Origin: Lumbricus rubellus
Lineage: Eukaryota; Annelida; Clitellata; Crassiclitellata; Lumbricidae
Reading direction: 5' to 3'
Length of the DNA stretch: 64,000 nt
Assembly (NCBI GenBank): GCA_945859605.1
Contig: OX243820.1
Location: 29,722,100 to 29,786,099 of the forward strand
Within the stretch, counting starts at the first letter, position 1. Every line of letters starts with the position of its first letter. The translations under genes were made by a program, and so were the position numbers. The notes under the pieces are model-generated. The model ran no database searches. It was given only the letters and a program-made list of their open reading frames with translations, and was not told the origin of the DNA. Positions 1-9,683 of this stretch are shown piece by piece.

Positions 1-691
1 TATATATATTAGCCCCATATCTGTTGCCTATGATGGTGATGGATCTCGGAGCTGTCGAAGTATTTGACAGATTGCATAGCATACATACGAGCAGAATTAG
101 GGCCTATATACTGTTCCAGACGTTTAACGGAAGCTGGTAATAATTGGCGTTTAAGGTTTTCATTACACGAATCTTTAAAATAGCATGCAGATTATCGTCA
201 TGCAGACCTTTTTTCCGAACGAGTGAGTATACAGGACGGAACGAGAAGTTTATTTCCAAATATTAAACTGGAGGAATTCTTCCGCACAGGTCGACGCCGA
301 TTTATGGATACATTTTATCAGTAAGAAAGAAGTATCAATATGTGTCGCAAGCCTGTAGTCGCTGGCGCTCGCAGTTAGGAAGTGTAATAATAAATTTCGG
401 TGTTGGATCTGTGATTTAATCAAAGTCTGTTGGATGCTTTGGTGTAATCATAATTATAAATGTGTTGTTTTCTGTAGCATAGAAGTTCTAAATGATCTTT
501 TGTATATATGAGCCGAACGTGTAGCATAATGAAAGTTAGCCGAAACACGATTAGGCTTCTAACATTTAGGTAGAGAGGAACCCTATAATAGGCGAAGACT
601 TGCAGTGTGAGATAATGGAAAGATCGCACGAAAAACATGTTTTTTCATTGTCGTTTTGTCATTGTGTTAGAATTTAGATTAATGGTGTCAC
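1..691. repeat. 5' flank of GPCR copy 1 (segmental duplicate of 3,670-4,310)
   Basis: This flank aligns almost end to end with the DNA upstream of GPCR copy 3. Both contain the same run of text from 'ctgttgcctatgatggtgat' through the gene start. Copy 1 carries about 55 extra bases at roughly 343-397 that copy 3 lacks. Copy 2 keeps only the two ends of this flank (about 2,105-2,145 and 2,150-2,300), so it has lost several hundred bases. The block starts beside a TA microsatellite, as does copy 2. It probably holds the promoter and 5'UTR of copy 1, but I could not place a TATA box with confidence. Confidence 0.8.
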
Positions 692-744
692 ATGATATCT
701 TTGTTTCTAAAGATAAGAACTTATGACTTTAATTTATGGAGCAG

Positions 745-841
745 CCGACGATCATCAAATGCAGGACCAACTACGAGTGATTGTCGACAAACCGCAGCTG
801 CGACTCTGAACTGTGCATCGAACTTTCTGGAAACAATAAAG
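745..841 (+). other. Probable 5'UTR exon segment of GPCR copy 1
   Basis: The 'gcag|ccgacgatcatc' text at 741-756 lines up with the better acceptor sites in front of GPCR4 and GPCR5 ('gccgcag' followed by 'gatcatct'). This suggests an intron end at 744 and UTR between 745 and 841. Equivalent sites lie at about 2,365 and 4,363. Splicing is inferred; the open frame upstream of 842 would then be noncoding. Confidence 0.4.
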
Positions 842-1918
842 ATGAACAGCACGTCGTCAGCAATGAATGTTTCTGTTGACTATTCCAATAATGCAACATC
901 AGTTAACACTCAGAAACCGTTTCAACTAAAATTCTACTCTAGTGCGGTTGCTGCTGGCATCCAGATTCTCCACGTTTCCATTGGGGCCGTGGGAATCACT
1001 GGGAACCTGTTGGCTTTGATTGTCTTCATTGGACACAAGCCACTTCTCAAACGACCCGCAAACTATTTTCTCGTCAGCCAGTGCACCATCAACCTCCTCG
1101 TCAGCATCATGCTCATCCTGACGATTATGGTTGACGGTAGTCACTGGTCGCCGTCTATGCTCGTTCCGATGTGCTATCTGTGGAACTCACATATCATCGT
1201 CGGCGGTCTGTTCCAGTCCTCGATCTACAACATCTCCCTTCTGACCGTTGAGCGCTACCTTAAGATCGTGCACCCGATCTTTCACCACCGCAAGATCAGC
1301 AAGGGCAAGGTCATTGCAAGCATCGTCGCTGGGACTCTGCTCGCACTCATCATTAAGGCATCTTTCATCTTTCCTTCTGTTAAGATCATCAATGGAATCT
1401 GCACGGTCGGAAACTACCCGACTGTTGCAACCTCGCGTCTCGCAGCCGTCTCCAACTTTCTCCTCCGTTACTTCATCTCCATCATCATCTTTGTGTTCTG
1501 CTACGCGAGTATAGCACGCTCTCTCCGTCGTCTCTCGACGGTCACTCAACCGGCGAGTGAGATAACAGCGCACCGGATTGATCCGAAGACCCCGCGAGCC
1601 AGACGTAACATCATCAAGACGTTGCTCATCGTCGTTCTTGGGTTCATCATCTGTGCTAGTTTCTTAGAGTTTCTTATATTGGTGAGTGTCTTCGCAAACG
1701 TGTCGTTGGATCTTGGAGGCGTTATGTTCAACGTTGCTGCAGTCTTGTCTTACTTGAACTGCTGTAACGATCCATTCATCTATGGCTTTCACTACGAAGA
1801 GTTTCGCGTTGGTCTTCGCAAGTTATTCTGTCGTTCCATGCAGGTGATGCCGTCGGGGTCAAGTACAACTAGACCCACCGCAGAGACGCAGAATAATCAG
1901 TTAACTCGACTAGGATAA
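842..1918 (+). CDS. Rhodopsin-like (class A) GPCR, tandem copy 1
   Basis: Intronless 358-residue orphan receptor of the plasma membrane. The N-terminus has sequons at N2, N9 and N17. Seven hydrophobic segments follow: TM1 about 37-62 with N55 (1.50), TM2 about 73-96, TM3 about 110-136 ending in ERY at 137-139 (the DRY position), TM4 about 155-178, TM5 about 205-226, TM6 about 257-283 and TM7 about 293-315. C111 (end of ECL1) and C187 (ECL2) can form the usual disulfide. Helix 8 is the GLRKLFC region. Odd features: N84 replaces Asp2.50, TM7 reads N-D-P-F-I-Y with D310 at 7.49, TM4 lacks Trp and TM6 lacks CWxP. The frame is open from 692, but the Met at 842 is preferred. It has an A-rich context, the protein then matches the N-termini of copies 4-6, and an AG acceptor-like site (743-744) lies in the upstream open stretch. 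The ligand is unknown; chemosensory or peptide roles are only guesses. Confidence 0.93.
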   Translation: MNSTSSAMNVSVDYSNNATSVNTQKPFQLKFYSSAVAAGIQILHVSIGAVGITGNLLALIVFIGHKPLLKRPANYFLVSQCTINLLVSIMLILTIMVDGSHWSPSMLVPMCYLWNSHIIVGGLFQSSIYNISLLTVERYLKIVHPIFHHRKISKGKVIASIVAGTLLALIIKASFIFPSVKIINGICTVGNYPTVATSRLAAVSNFLLRYFISIIIFVFCYASIARSLRRLSTVTQPASEITAHRIDPKTPRARRNIIKTLLIVVLGFIICASFLEFLILVSVFANVSLDLGGVMFNVAAVLSYLNCCNDPFIYGFHYEEFRVGLRKLFCRSMQVMPSGSSTTRPTAETQNNQLTRLG

Positions 1919-2043
1919 ATACATCAGAGTTACAGATTATGTAACTAAAAACAGGCAGACGGATATTGATCATTATGAAATGTAGTCAGTTTCTGTTGAG
2001 ACAATTTAGGTCTAAATAATGCATGTAATAATGTGCGTTTGAC

Positions 2044-2046
<3 letters not shown>

Positions 2047-2090
<44 letters not shown>

Positions 2091-2095
2091 TTATT
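2047..2095. repeat. (TA)n microsatellite between GPCR copies 1 and 2
   Basis: About 40 bases of alternating T and A followed by 'catatattatttatttat'. The first bases of the window show the same TA-rich lead into the same flank sequence, so this microsatellite marks the edge of the tandem duplication unit. Confidence 0.9.
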
Positions 2096-2462
2096 TATTT
2101 ATCTCCCCCCATAGACTGCTGCCTATGTTGGTGATGGATCTCGGAGCTAGTTAGGCGAGCCATGATTAGGCTATTAGCACTTACATGTAGGTATGGAGGA
2201 ACCTTATATTAGGCGAAGACTTGCAGTGTGAGATAATGGAAAGATCGCACGAAAAACATGTTTATTCATTATCGTTTTGTCATTGTGTTAGAACTTAGAT
2301 TATTGGTGTTACATGGTATCTTTGTTTCTAAAGATCAAAACTTATTACTCTAATTTATGGAGCAGCCATCGATCATCAAATGCAAGACCAATTACGAGTG
2401 ACTGTCGACAAACCGCAGCTGCGACTCTGAACTGTGCATCGAACTTTCTGGAAACAATAAAG

Positions 2463-3530
2463 ATGAACAGCACGTCGTCAGCAATGAGTGCTTCTGTTGA
2501 CTATTCCAATAATGCAACATCAGTTCACACTCAGAAACCGTTTCAACCAAAATTCTACTCCAGTGCGGTTGCCTCTATCATAAAGATTCTCCACGTTTCC
2601 ATTGGTGCCGTGGGGATCACTGGAAACCTGTTGGCTTTGATAGTCTTCATTGGACACAAGCCACTCCTCAAACGACCGGCCAACTATTTTCTCGTCAGCC
2701 AGTGTGCCATCAACCTACTCATGAGCATCATGGTCATCCTGACGGTAATGGTGGACGGTAGTCACTGGCCACCGTCTGTGATGGTCCCGATGTGCTACCT
2801 GTGGGACTCCCGTGCCATCGTCGGCGGTCTGCTCCTGTCGTCGATCTACAACATCTCCCTTCTGACCGTTGAGCGCTACCTTGAGATCGTGCACCCGATC
2901 CTTCACCACCGCAAGATCAGCAAGGGCAAGGTCATTGCAAGCATCGTCGCTGGGACTCTGCTTGCACTCAGCATTAAGGCATCTTTGATCTTTCCAGGAG
3001 TTAAGATCGTCGAAGGAATCTGCACGGTCGGAAACTACCCGACTGTTGCAACCGCGCGTCTCGCAGCCGTCGCCAACGTTCTCCTCGATTACTTCATCCC
3101 CATCATCGTCTTTGTGTTCTGCTACGCGAGTATGGCACGCTCTCTCCGCCGTCTCTCGAAGGTTACTCAACCGGCGAGTGAGACAACAGCGCAACGGATT
3201 GATCCGAAGATCTCTAGAGCCAGACGCAACATCATCAAGACGTTGCTCATCGTCGTTCTTGGCTTCATCATCTGTTCAAGTTTCTTAGAGTTTCTTCTTT
3301 TGGTAAGTATCGTCGGAAACGTGTCGCTGGATCTCGGTGGTGTTATGATCAACGTTGCTGCTTTCTTGTCTTATTTGAACTGCTGTAACGATCCCTTCAT
3401 CTATGGCTTTCACTACGAAGAGTTTCGCGTTGGTCTTCGCAAGTTATTCTGTCGTTCCATGCAGGTGATGCCGTCGGGGTCAAGTATGACTAGACCCACC
3501 GCAGAGACACAGAATAATCAGTTAACTTAA
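2463..3530 (+). CDS. Rhodopsin-like GPCR, tandem copy 2
   Basis: 355-residue paralogue of copy 1, with the same seven-helix layout, ERY motif, ECL2 cysteine, N-D-P-F-I-Y in TM7 and a near-identical C-terminus. Differences cluster in the extracellular loops and outer ends of helices (for example WPPSVMVP and WDSRAIVGGLLLSS against WSPSMLVP and WNSHIIVGGLFQSS in copy 1). That is the pattern expected if the ligand-facing surface diverges faster. The protein stops three residues earlier than copy 1 because 'ttaacttaa' replaces 'ttaactcga'. The open frame extends up to 2,313, but the Met at 2,463 is equivalent to the copy 1 start. Downstream sequence ('ctaggataaatacatcagagttacagatta') is shared with copy 1, so the duplication includes the 3'UTR. 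Confidence 0.93.
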   Translation: MNSTSSAMSASVDYSNNATSVHTQKPFQPKFYSSAVASIIKILHVSIGAVGITGNLLALIVFIGHKPLLKRPANYFLVSQCAINLLMSIMVILTVMVDGSHWPPSVMVPMCYLWDSRAIVGGLLLSSIYNISLLTVERYLEIVHPILHHRKISKGKVIASIVAGTLLALSIKASLIFPGVKIVEGICTVGNYPTVATARLAAVANVLLDYFIPIIVFVFCYASMARSLRRLSKVTQPASETTAQRIDPKISRARRNIIKTLLIVVLGFIICSSFLEFLLLVSIVGNVSLDLGGVMINVAAFLSYLNCCNDPFIYGFHYEEFRVGLRKLFCRSMQVMPSGSSMTRPTAETQNNQLT

Positions 3531-4460
3531 CTAGGATAAATACATCAGAGTTACAGATTACGCAATTTAAAACAGTCAGACGGATATTGATCATTATGAA
3601 GTCTAATCGTTAAGACAATTTTGGCCTAAAATAATGCATTTTGACATGTCCGTTAGACTTATATAATTTTTATCCCTCCATATCTGTTGCCTATAATGGT
3701 GATGAATCTCGGAGCTGTTGGACTATTTGAGAGATTGCATAGCCTACATTCGAGCAGAATTATACTGTTCCAAACGTTTAACGGAATCTGGTAATAATTG
3801 GCGTTTAAGGTTTTCATTACACGAATCTTTAAAATAGCATTCAGATTATCGTCATGCAGACCTTTTTCCGAACGAGGGAGTGTACAGGACGGAGCGAGAA
3901 GTTTATCTGCAAACTATGTTTTGAAATAAACCGGAGGAATTCTTCCGCACAGGTCGACGCTAATTTATAGATACATTTGATCAGCAAGAAAGAAGTATCA
4001 ATATGGTGTTAGATCTGTGATTTAATCAAAGTCTGTTGGATGCCTTGGTGTAATCATAATTATAAATGTGTTTTTTTCTGTAGCATAGAAGTTCTAAATG
4101 ATCTTTTGTATATATGAACCGAACGTGTAGCATAATGAAAGTTAGCCGAAACATGATTATTCATAATTCTTCTAACAATTAGGTAGAGAGGAACCTTATA
4201 ATAGGCGAAGACTTGCAGTGTAAGATAATGGAGAGATCGCACGAAACACAATGTTATGTTTATTCATTGTCGTTTTGTCATTGTGTTAGAATTTAGATTA
4301 ATGGCTTCACATGATACATTTGTGTCTAAAGATAAGAACTTATTACTTTAATTTATGGAGCAGCCGTCGATCATCAAATACAAGACCAATTACGAGTGAC
4401 TGTCGACAAACCGCAGCTGCGACTCTGAACTGTGCATCGAACTTTCTGGAAACAATAAAG
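3531..4460. repeat. Duplicated spacer between GPCR copies 2 and 3
   Basis: Contains the shared 3'UTR-like tail of copy 2 (3,531-3,640) and then the full-length duplicate of the 1-691 flank (about 3,665-4,310). The sequence joins 'gaagtatcaatatg' directly to 'gtgtta' near 4,003, where copy 1 carries its extra 55 bases. No gene other than the copy 3 5' region is seen. Confidence 0.8.
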
Positions 4461-5534
4461 ATGAACAGCACGTCGTCAGCAATGAATGCTTCTGTTGACT
4501 ATTCCAATAATGCAACATCAGTTAACACTCAGAAACCGCTTCAACTAAAATTCTACTCAAGTGCGGTTACTTCTGGCATCCAGATTCTCCACGTTTCCAT
4601 TGGTGCCGTGGGAATAACTGGAAACCTGTTGGCTTTGATAGTCTTCATTGGACACAAGCCACTCCTCAAACGACCGGCAAACTATTTTCTCGTGAGTCAA
4701 TGCACGATCAACCTACTCGTCAGCATCATGGTCATCCTGACGGTAATGGTGGACGGTAGTCACTGGTCACCGTCTATGGTGGTCCCGATGTGCTATCTGT
4801 GGGACTCCCGCGCCGTCGTCGGCGGTCTGGTGCAGTCGTCGGTCTACAACATCTCCCTTCTGACCGTTGAGCGCTACCTTAAGATCGTTCACCCGATCGT
4901 GCACCACCGCAAGATCAGCAAGGGCAAGGTCATTGCAAGCATCGTCGCTGGGACTCTGCTCGCACTCAGCATTAAGGCATCTTTGATCTTTCCAGGAGTT
5001 AAGGTCGTCGAAGGAATCTGCACTTTCGCAAACTACCCGACTGTTCCAACCTCGCGTCTCGCAGCAGTCGCTAGCACTCTCCTAGATTACTTCATCCCCA
5101 TCATCATCTTTGTGTTCTGCTACGCGAGTATGGCACGCTCTCTCCGTCGTCTCTCGAATGTCACTCAACCGGCAAGCGACGCAACGCAAAGGATTGATCC
5201 GAAGATCCCGCGAGCCAGACGCAACATCATCAAGACGTTGCTCATCGTCGTTCTTGGGTTCGTCGTCTGTGCAAGCTTCTTCGAGTTTCTTGTGTTGGTG
5301 TCTACCCTCGCCGACGTGTCGCTGGATCTCGGAGGTGTTATGTTCAACGTTGCTGCAATCTTGTCTTACTTGAACTGCTGTAACGATCCATTCATCTATG
5401 GCTTTCACTACGAAGAGTTTCGCGTTGGTCTTCGTAAGTTATTCTGTCGTTCCATGCAGGTGATGCCGTCGGGGTCAAGTACAGCTAGACCCACCGCAGA
5501 GCCACAGAATAATCAAGTAAATCAACTAGGATAA
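4461..5534 (+). CDS. Rhodopsin-like GPCR, tandem copy 3
   Basis: 357-residue third copy, intronless. It shares the sequon-rich N-terminus, GITGNLLALIVF in TM1, ERY after TM3, the ICTFANYP ECL2 cysteine region, the CYASMARSLRR end of TM5 and N-D-P-F-I-Y in TM7. Asn replaces Asp at 2.50, as in the other copies. The last roughly 130 bases of coding sequence are almost identical to copies 1 and 2. The intracellular loop 3 is one residue shorter (ASDATQR against ASEITAHR). The frame is open from 4,311, but 4,461 is the start equivalent to that of the other copies. All three copies are intact, so none looks like a pseudogene. Confidence 0.93.
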   Translation: MNSTSSAMNASVDYSNNATSVNTQKPLQLKFYSSAVTSGIQILHVSIGAVGITGNLLALIVFIGHKPLLKRPANYFLVSQCTINLLVSIMVILTVMVDGSHWSPSMVVPMCYLWDSRAVVGGLVQSSVYNISLLTVERYLKIVHPIVHHRKISKGKVIASIVAGTLLALSIKASLIFPGVKVVEGICTFANYPTVPTSRLAAVASTLLDYFIPIIIFVFCYASMARSLRRLSNVTQPASDATQRIDPKIPRARRNIIKTLLIVVLGFVVCASFFEFLVLVSTLADVSLDLGGVMFNVAAILSYLNCCNDPFIYGFHYEEFRVGLRKLFCRSMQVMPSGSSTARPTAEPQNNQVNQLG

Positions 5535-5768
5535 ATAAATCAAACAGAGGCACAGATTATTTAATTAAAAACAAGTCGGACGGATATTGGTCATTATGAA
5601 GTGTTGTCGGCTTCAGTTGAATCAATTTACCCCTAAGTTGTATTTAGTCGTGTGCGTTAAATATATTGGACCCTTATCTGTAGAGAGCAGTAGCACAAGA
5701 GCGAGAACTCTGGCGAAAAGTGATTAACAATGCAGTGGAACACCTACGGACCTTTGACCCATCGCTCC

Positions 5769-5829
<61 letters not shown>

Positions 5830-6040
5830 CTGTTGTGCCTAGAAGTATGTGCCGATGCATGCATAGCTTAACTGAGTGCAGTTTATTGTTCTATATCGAT
5901 GCAATAATAATAATATTCGTTTATTCAAATTCAATCTGACAAACCATAGAATGATTACAGGTACAGGTTATACGAAATACGGCCCACTGTAGCACGACAG
6001 GCAGGTCGGCTTTACAGCAGTGAGTTCGGCTTAACACTAA
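5535..6040. other. Intergenic DNA with (GAT)n tract
   Basis: The first roughly 130 bases continue the GPCR 3'UTR-like sequence. A pure GAT trinucleotide run of about 20 units spans 5,769-5,828. The AT-rich text at 5,905-5,945 ('aataataataatattcgttt') looks like the tail of the minus-strand SINE that follows. No gene is seen. Confidence 0.7.
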
Positions 6041-6290
6041 TAGCCTAAGTGCTGGATCACGTCTGGTTCGGCCAAGCCAGAAGTAGGAGGGGCAATCTTA
6101 TTTTCAGCAGAACCCGAGTCAAGCAACGCAACAGCAAAGCGCCAATGGCAGCTAACAGAAAATTCAAATAAATTTTTGCCCTGTGCGACACTGCGAGGCT
6201 TGAACCCGGGTCGCGTGGATGACTCTCAGTTTATCAACCAACGCTCTCTCAACTGAGCTCCATCCCGGGGAGACTTTGCCCTGGTGCAGT
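5905..6290 (-). mobile_element. tRNA-derived SINE
   Basis: Read on the minus strand, 6,165-6,270 has a tRNA-like head: 'GGAGCTCAGTTGAGAGAGCG' (A box) and 'CCGGGTTCAAGCC' (B box, around 6,197-6,209), about 45 bases apart. A body and an ATT/AAT-rich tail near 5,905-5,930 follow. The head is too diverged in its arms to call a functional tRNA. The 3' limit is uncertain. Confidence 0.6.
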
Positions 6291-6564
6291 TGAATATATG
6301 GATAGGAGTAGGACCTATAGTATGGAACTGTTGTTAAACTGCTGTTCGCCAGAGCATACATGTATACCTTTAACCTTAAATGATTATGTTGTTCAATTTA
6401 AATCAAACATTGAAAGCTCATCTGCTCGCATTGTAGCGAAACGAAGTCTTCTCCGAGTCATGTCTTTTCTAATGATTTTCATTTGTATTTAATTGTTCTG
6501 CACACAGCCTACAGTATGTGCCATTATGTAGGCCTACTATTATACAGCTGCATTCTTACCTCGC

Positions 6565-8373
6565 AAAAACGGGCCTTGGTCTTTCCTGCACTCAAGAAGC
6601 CCAATCTTGACCCTAGTCTCAGTCAAAACTATCGCCCTATCTCAAACCTATCTGTTCTGTCTAAGACTCTTGAAAGACTTGTATCAATGCAACTTCTTCC
6701 CTATCTTGAGCAATCGGGTCTCCTTCCATCCCACCAGTCTGGCTATAGGGCTAATCACTCTACGGAAACAGCCCTCCTTTCCATGCTTTCGGATATTTAC
6801 TCTGCTGTTGACAAGTCTCAAGTCACTCTTTTGGCTCTCTTCGACGTCTCTGCAGCCTTTGACATGGTTGATCATGAGATTCTCTTGCAACGACTTGAAA
6901 CATCCTGCGGACTCAAAGGTTCTCCTCTCCTTTGGTTTCGGTCCTACCTGTCTGATTGTACCCAAATGATCATCTCTGGTGACTCTATGACTCAGTGGGT
7001 CCCTGTTGTCTTGGGTGTTCCTCAGGGTTCTGTCCTAGGCCCACTCCTTTTCATCCTTTACACGGCTGGCATTACCTCTCTTTTCCCTGGCCACTCTGCA
7101 ACTGGCCACCTTTTCGCTGATGATGTCCAGGTTTATGTCCATGGACCCTCTTCTGCTCAACTCCTTCTTGCAAGTCGAATTGATGCTCTATCACAGGATC
7201 TTCATCTGTGGATGTCATCTAATCGTCTTTCTTTGAACTCTTCCAAAACCCAGCTGATTTGGTTTGGCACTCCTCAACAGCTTCAAAAACTTGACTACAC
7301 ACTGCTCTCTCAAACTTTTCCTCACTTCAACTTCTCCTCCAGTGTTCGTGACCTAGGTGTCACCCTAGATAGTTCTCTTACCTTCACTGAGCACATTGCC
7401 AATCTTACTCACTCTTCCTACTTCCAGCTAAGGCGTCTCAGGGCTATTCGCAAATCTGTCACATCTTCGATCTTTACCTCAATTGTTCATGCTTTTGTAT
7501 CTTCTCGGATTGACTATTGTAATTCTGTCCTTATTGGTCTACCCAAGGTTCGCCTAGCTCCTCTGCAATCTGTACTTAATGCTGCCGCTAGGTTCATTGC
7601 CCGCCTTCCTCGATTATCCCACATTTCTTCATTCATGACTGAACAACTTCACTGGCTTCCATTCTCGACCCGTATACAATTTAAAGTCCTAATTTTGGTC
7701 ATCAAGTCTCAAATTAGTCTTGCTCCGAAGTATCTGTGTGATCAGATACTTCGCCCCCCGTCTGCCACTTCGCTGCGTCCTCTTAGGTCCTCTGATCGGC
7801 TTGACCTCTTTGTCCCGCGAGTCAGGACCGCCATGGCGCAATCCAGATCATTTGCCAGCATTGGTCCCTCTCTATGGAATGGGCTTCCCCCATCCATGGG
7901 CGTCCGCAGGAATTTTTCTAGGGGGGCGCAAACTTTTAAATAATTGTCACATGGTCTAAATTTAATGGGTGACAGTTTGAATTTCCATAATACCACGAGA
8001 GAATCCTATAGCCTACCTATACGTTATGCGCCCAAAGAAAGATATATAGATTCAACTTGTAGAACGAATCGATAATCACATTGAAAATCGCGTTGTAACA
8101 ACCACAACCAAATAATCTAAATTTATGTGCAACTATGCGAAAAATCCAGGGGGCGCACTTGCGCCCCCTTGCGCCCCGCTGCGGACGCCCATGCCCCCAT
8201 CAGTTCGCTCTGCCATCCTCTCTGGTAGTGTATCATCATCTTTCTCTCGTCTAAAAACTTGCCTTTTTCTCGGAGATGAACGCACTGGGAGCGCTTCTGA
8301 AAGGCTCTTGCTGCAAGAAGCGCTTTATAAATTGTCAGATAAGATACAGCGCTTTGCCCAAGAATGTTTATGA
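6565..8373 (+). pseudogene. 5'-truncated LINE reverse transcriptase (CR1/L2-like), split by a MITE
   Basis: Non-LTR retrotransposon ORF2 3' part. The translation shows the fingers motif NYRPISNLSVLSKTLERLV, then GYRANHSTETALL, the LFDVSAAFDMVDH block with a catalytic Asp, GVPQGSVLGPLLFILY, and the FADD active site at 7,113-7,124. It continues through the thumb-like LGVTLDSSLTF and the C-terminal SFASIGPSLWNGLPPSM. At 7,898 the frame runs into a 291-bp insertion; at 8,190 the same frame resumes with PPSVRSAILSGSVSSSFSRLKTCLF. The endonuclease domain and 5' end are missing. The 3' end carries 'gggagcgcttctgaaagg...agaagcgctttataaa', which resembles the tail of the SINEs in this window. Immobile on its own. 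Confidence 0.88.
7899..8189. mobile_element. 291-bp MITE inserted in the LINE, CATG target duplication
   Basis: The element begins GGCGTCCGCAG and ends CTGCGGACGCC, an exact 11-bp terminal inverted repeat. CATG flanks it on both sides (7,895-7,898 and 8,190-8,193). Inside each end is a 'GGGGGCGCAA'-type block. Conceptually removing the element and one CATG makes the LINE reading frame continuous. There is no coding capacity. The 4-bp duplication does not fit hAT (8 bp) or Tc1 (TA), so the superfamily is unassigned. Confidence 0.85.
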
Positions 8374-9014
8374 TTCTGCGATTTCATGTTCGCTTTCCTA
8401 ATCGCCAGATGACGACGCAGTTTCAGAATTACCACAATCACTTTGACATCAAATTTTTGGTTAATATAATAATACATGTAGCCTACTTAGGCCTACACTC
8501 AACAGTCAACCCCGAAACGACTTTTTTGCACAAATCCTACCTGTGTATGGGTGGGTACCTCTGTGTATGAGCCTGCATGTATGTAAGCCGATGTTAATGT
8601 GTTCGTGTGTGAGCCTATGTGCACGTGCATGAGTAATGCTAGTTTTAATTAAAGAAATACGTTAATTAGTGAGTACGCATAAACATAGGCACAACGTACC
8701 ATCCTCGGTCTTCAATTAGGCCTACATCAGACACTCATACTTACTCAACTAGACACATAGACCCTTACCAAGGAGTTTTTGCCTGCTTCAATGTTAGCGC
8801 TAAAGTCAGCAGTACGGTAGTAGGCCTACCATCAGTAGAAATCTATGTGTATTCTCTTCTACTAGTTTGTCAGTCTCAAATTGCTTTTTCCTTTGCCTAT
8901 TTAAATTAATTAGGCTAAGTTAGCTTGGTTAAGTTTTGAGCATTTTGCATTTTTATAAGGTCTACAACTCTACATAATCTATATAGACTACATTTGTTTG
9001 ACTTTCAGTTCTCC
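8374..9014. other. Intergenic, no gene seen
   Basis: AT-rich unique-looking DNA with several TAGGCCTA palindromes (8,488, 8,717, 8,821) and a short GT-rich stretch at 8,535-8,640. No supported ORF. Confidence 0.5.
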
Positions 9015-9683
9015 CTAAATGTGAACTGTCATTATCACTGTAGCGCCGTGCTCTTCTGTCGCCAGGTGGCCGCCTATTCTTGACTTAAGAGTTCCGGACC
9101 GAACCACCCGCGAGAGGGCTAACTGTTGGGGAAATGAGTACTTTGCCAGGTCCTCGGACAGTTGGTATCTACTTCGCGATCTTATAGATGGATTCCTTTC
9201 TTCTGAGATAGGGCCGAAAACCAGGGTCTCAACTTCCGTTGAGGAGTGGGTCCCATTTCTAAGCTCGGTACCAGGATGCAGGCGAGTGGTGGCTGGACAT
9301 TGTCTCACGGTCGTTTGGTGGACGACGACAGCCCCCCTTGAGGACTTATCTGGGTTCGCTCCCCGCTCAACAGTTTCCTGAGACCCATCTCCCCTCGAAA
9401 GTAATTCGGCCCAAACCCTCATCTCCTCCTTTACTGTCTCTAGTCCCTCCTGACTTTGCCTTATACTAGCGGCCCCTGCCAGGCTATCAAATTGGTCTTG
9501 ACGCTCGAGAAGTTGTTTTAGGCCGCAGGACATTATCTCTAATTTCTCTTCTAGCAATTTCTGCCTCTCACGAAACTCCGCATCGGTGGTTTCTAACTGA
9601 ATTGAATTAGACTCATCAGGGAATTCTTCCTCCTGTTCACTCTCTTCAATCCTTTCTTTCTCCTCTGATTCATACACCGACAT
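9015..9683 (-). CDS. Hypothetical 222-residue coiled-coil protein (gene, exon or gag-like remnant)
   Basis: Not recognised. The ATG at 9,683 opens an acidic N-terminus rich in Glu and Ser (residues 4-28). A heptad-like charged helix (about residues 35-95, with EFRERQKLLEEKLEIM and LKQLLERQDQFDSL) predicts a coiled coil. The C-terminal half is basic and Ser/Thr-rich, ending in TVIMTVHI. No zinc knuckle, protease or other catalytic motif is visible. Upstream on the same strand (10,380-10,500) is a promoter-like region. A gag-like first ORF of a retroelement, or one exon of a host gene, would both fit. I see no LTR pair or other pol domain nearby. Codon use is plausible for coding, and 222 open codons is long for this AT-rich neighbourhood. 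Confidence 0.4.
   Translation of the reverse strand: MSVYESEEKERIEESEQEEEFPDESNSIQLETTDAEFRERQKLLEEKLEIMSCGLKQLLERQDQFDSLAGAASIRQSQEGLETVKEEMRVWAELLSRGDGSQETVERGANPDKSSRGAVVVHQTTVRQCPATTRLHPGTELRNGTHSSTEVETLVFGPISEERNPSIRSRSRYQLSEDLAKYSFPQQLALSRVVRSGTLKSRIGGHLATEEHGATVIMTVHI

Noticed and set aside
692..841. N-terminal extension of GPCR1 (and the same in copies 2 and 3)
   Set aside because: The frame is open for 50 codons upstream, but it contains an acceptor-like site, lacks a signal peptide and has no match in GPCR4-6. The Met before the sequon-rich N-terminus is the conserved start.
1187..1573. Antisense open frames across the GPCR genes (also 2,715-3,194, 5,082-5,408, 45,013-45,348)
   Set aside because: They arise from codon bias of the sense genes. 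Products are charged, without domains, and differ in start and length between paralogues.
6165..6270. Functional tRNA gene
   Set aside because: A and B boxes are present, but arm pairing is poor and a SINE body and tail follow.
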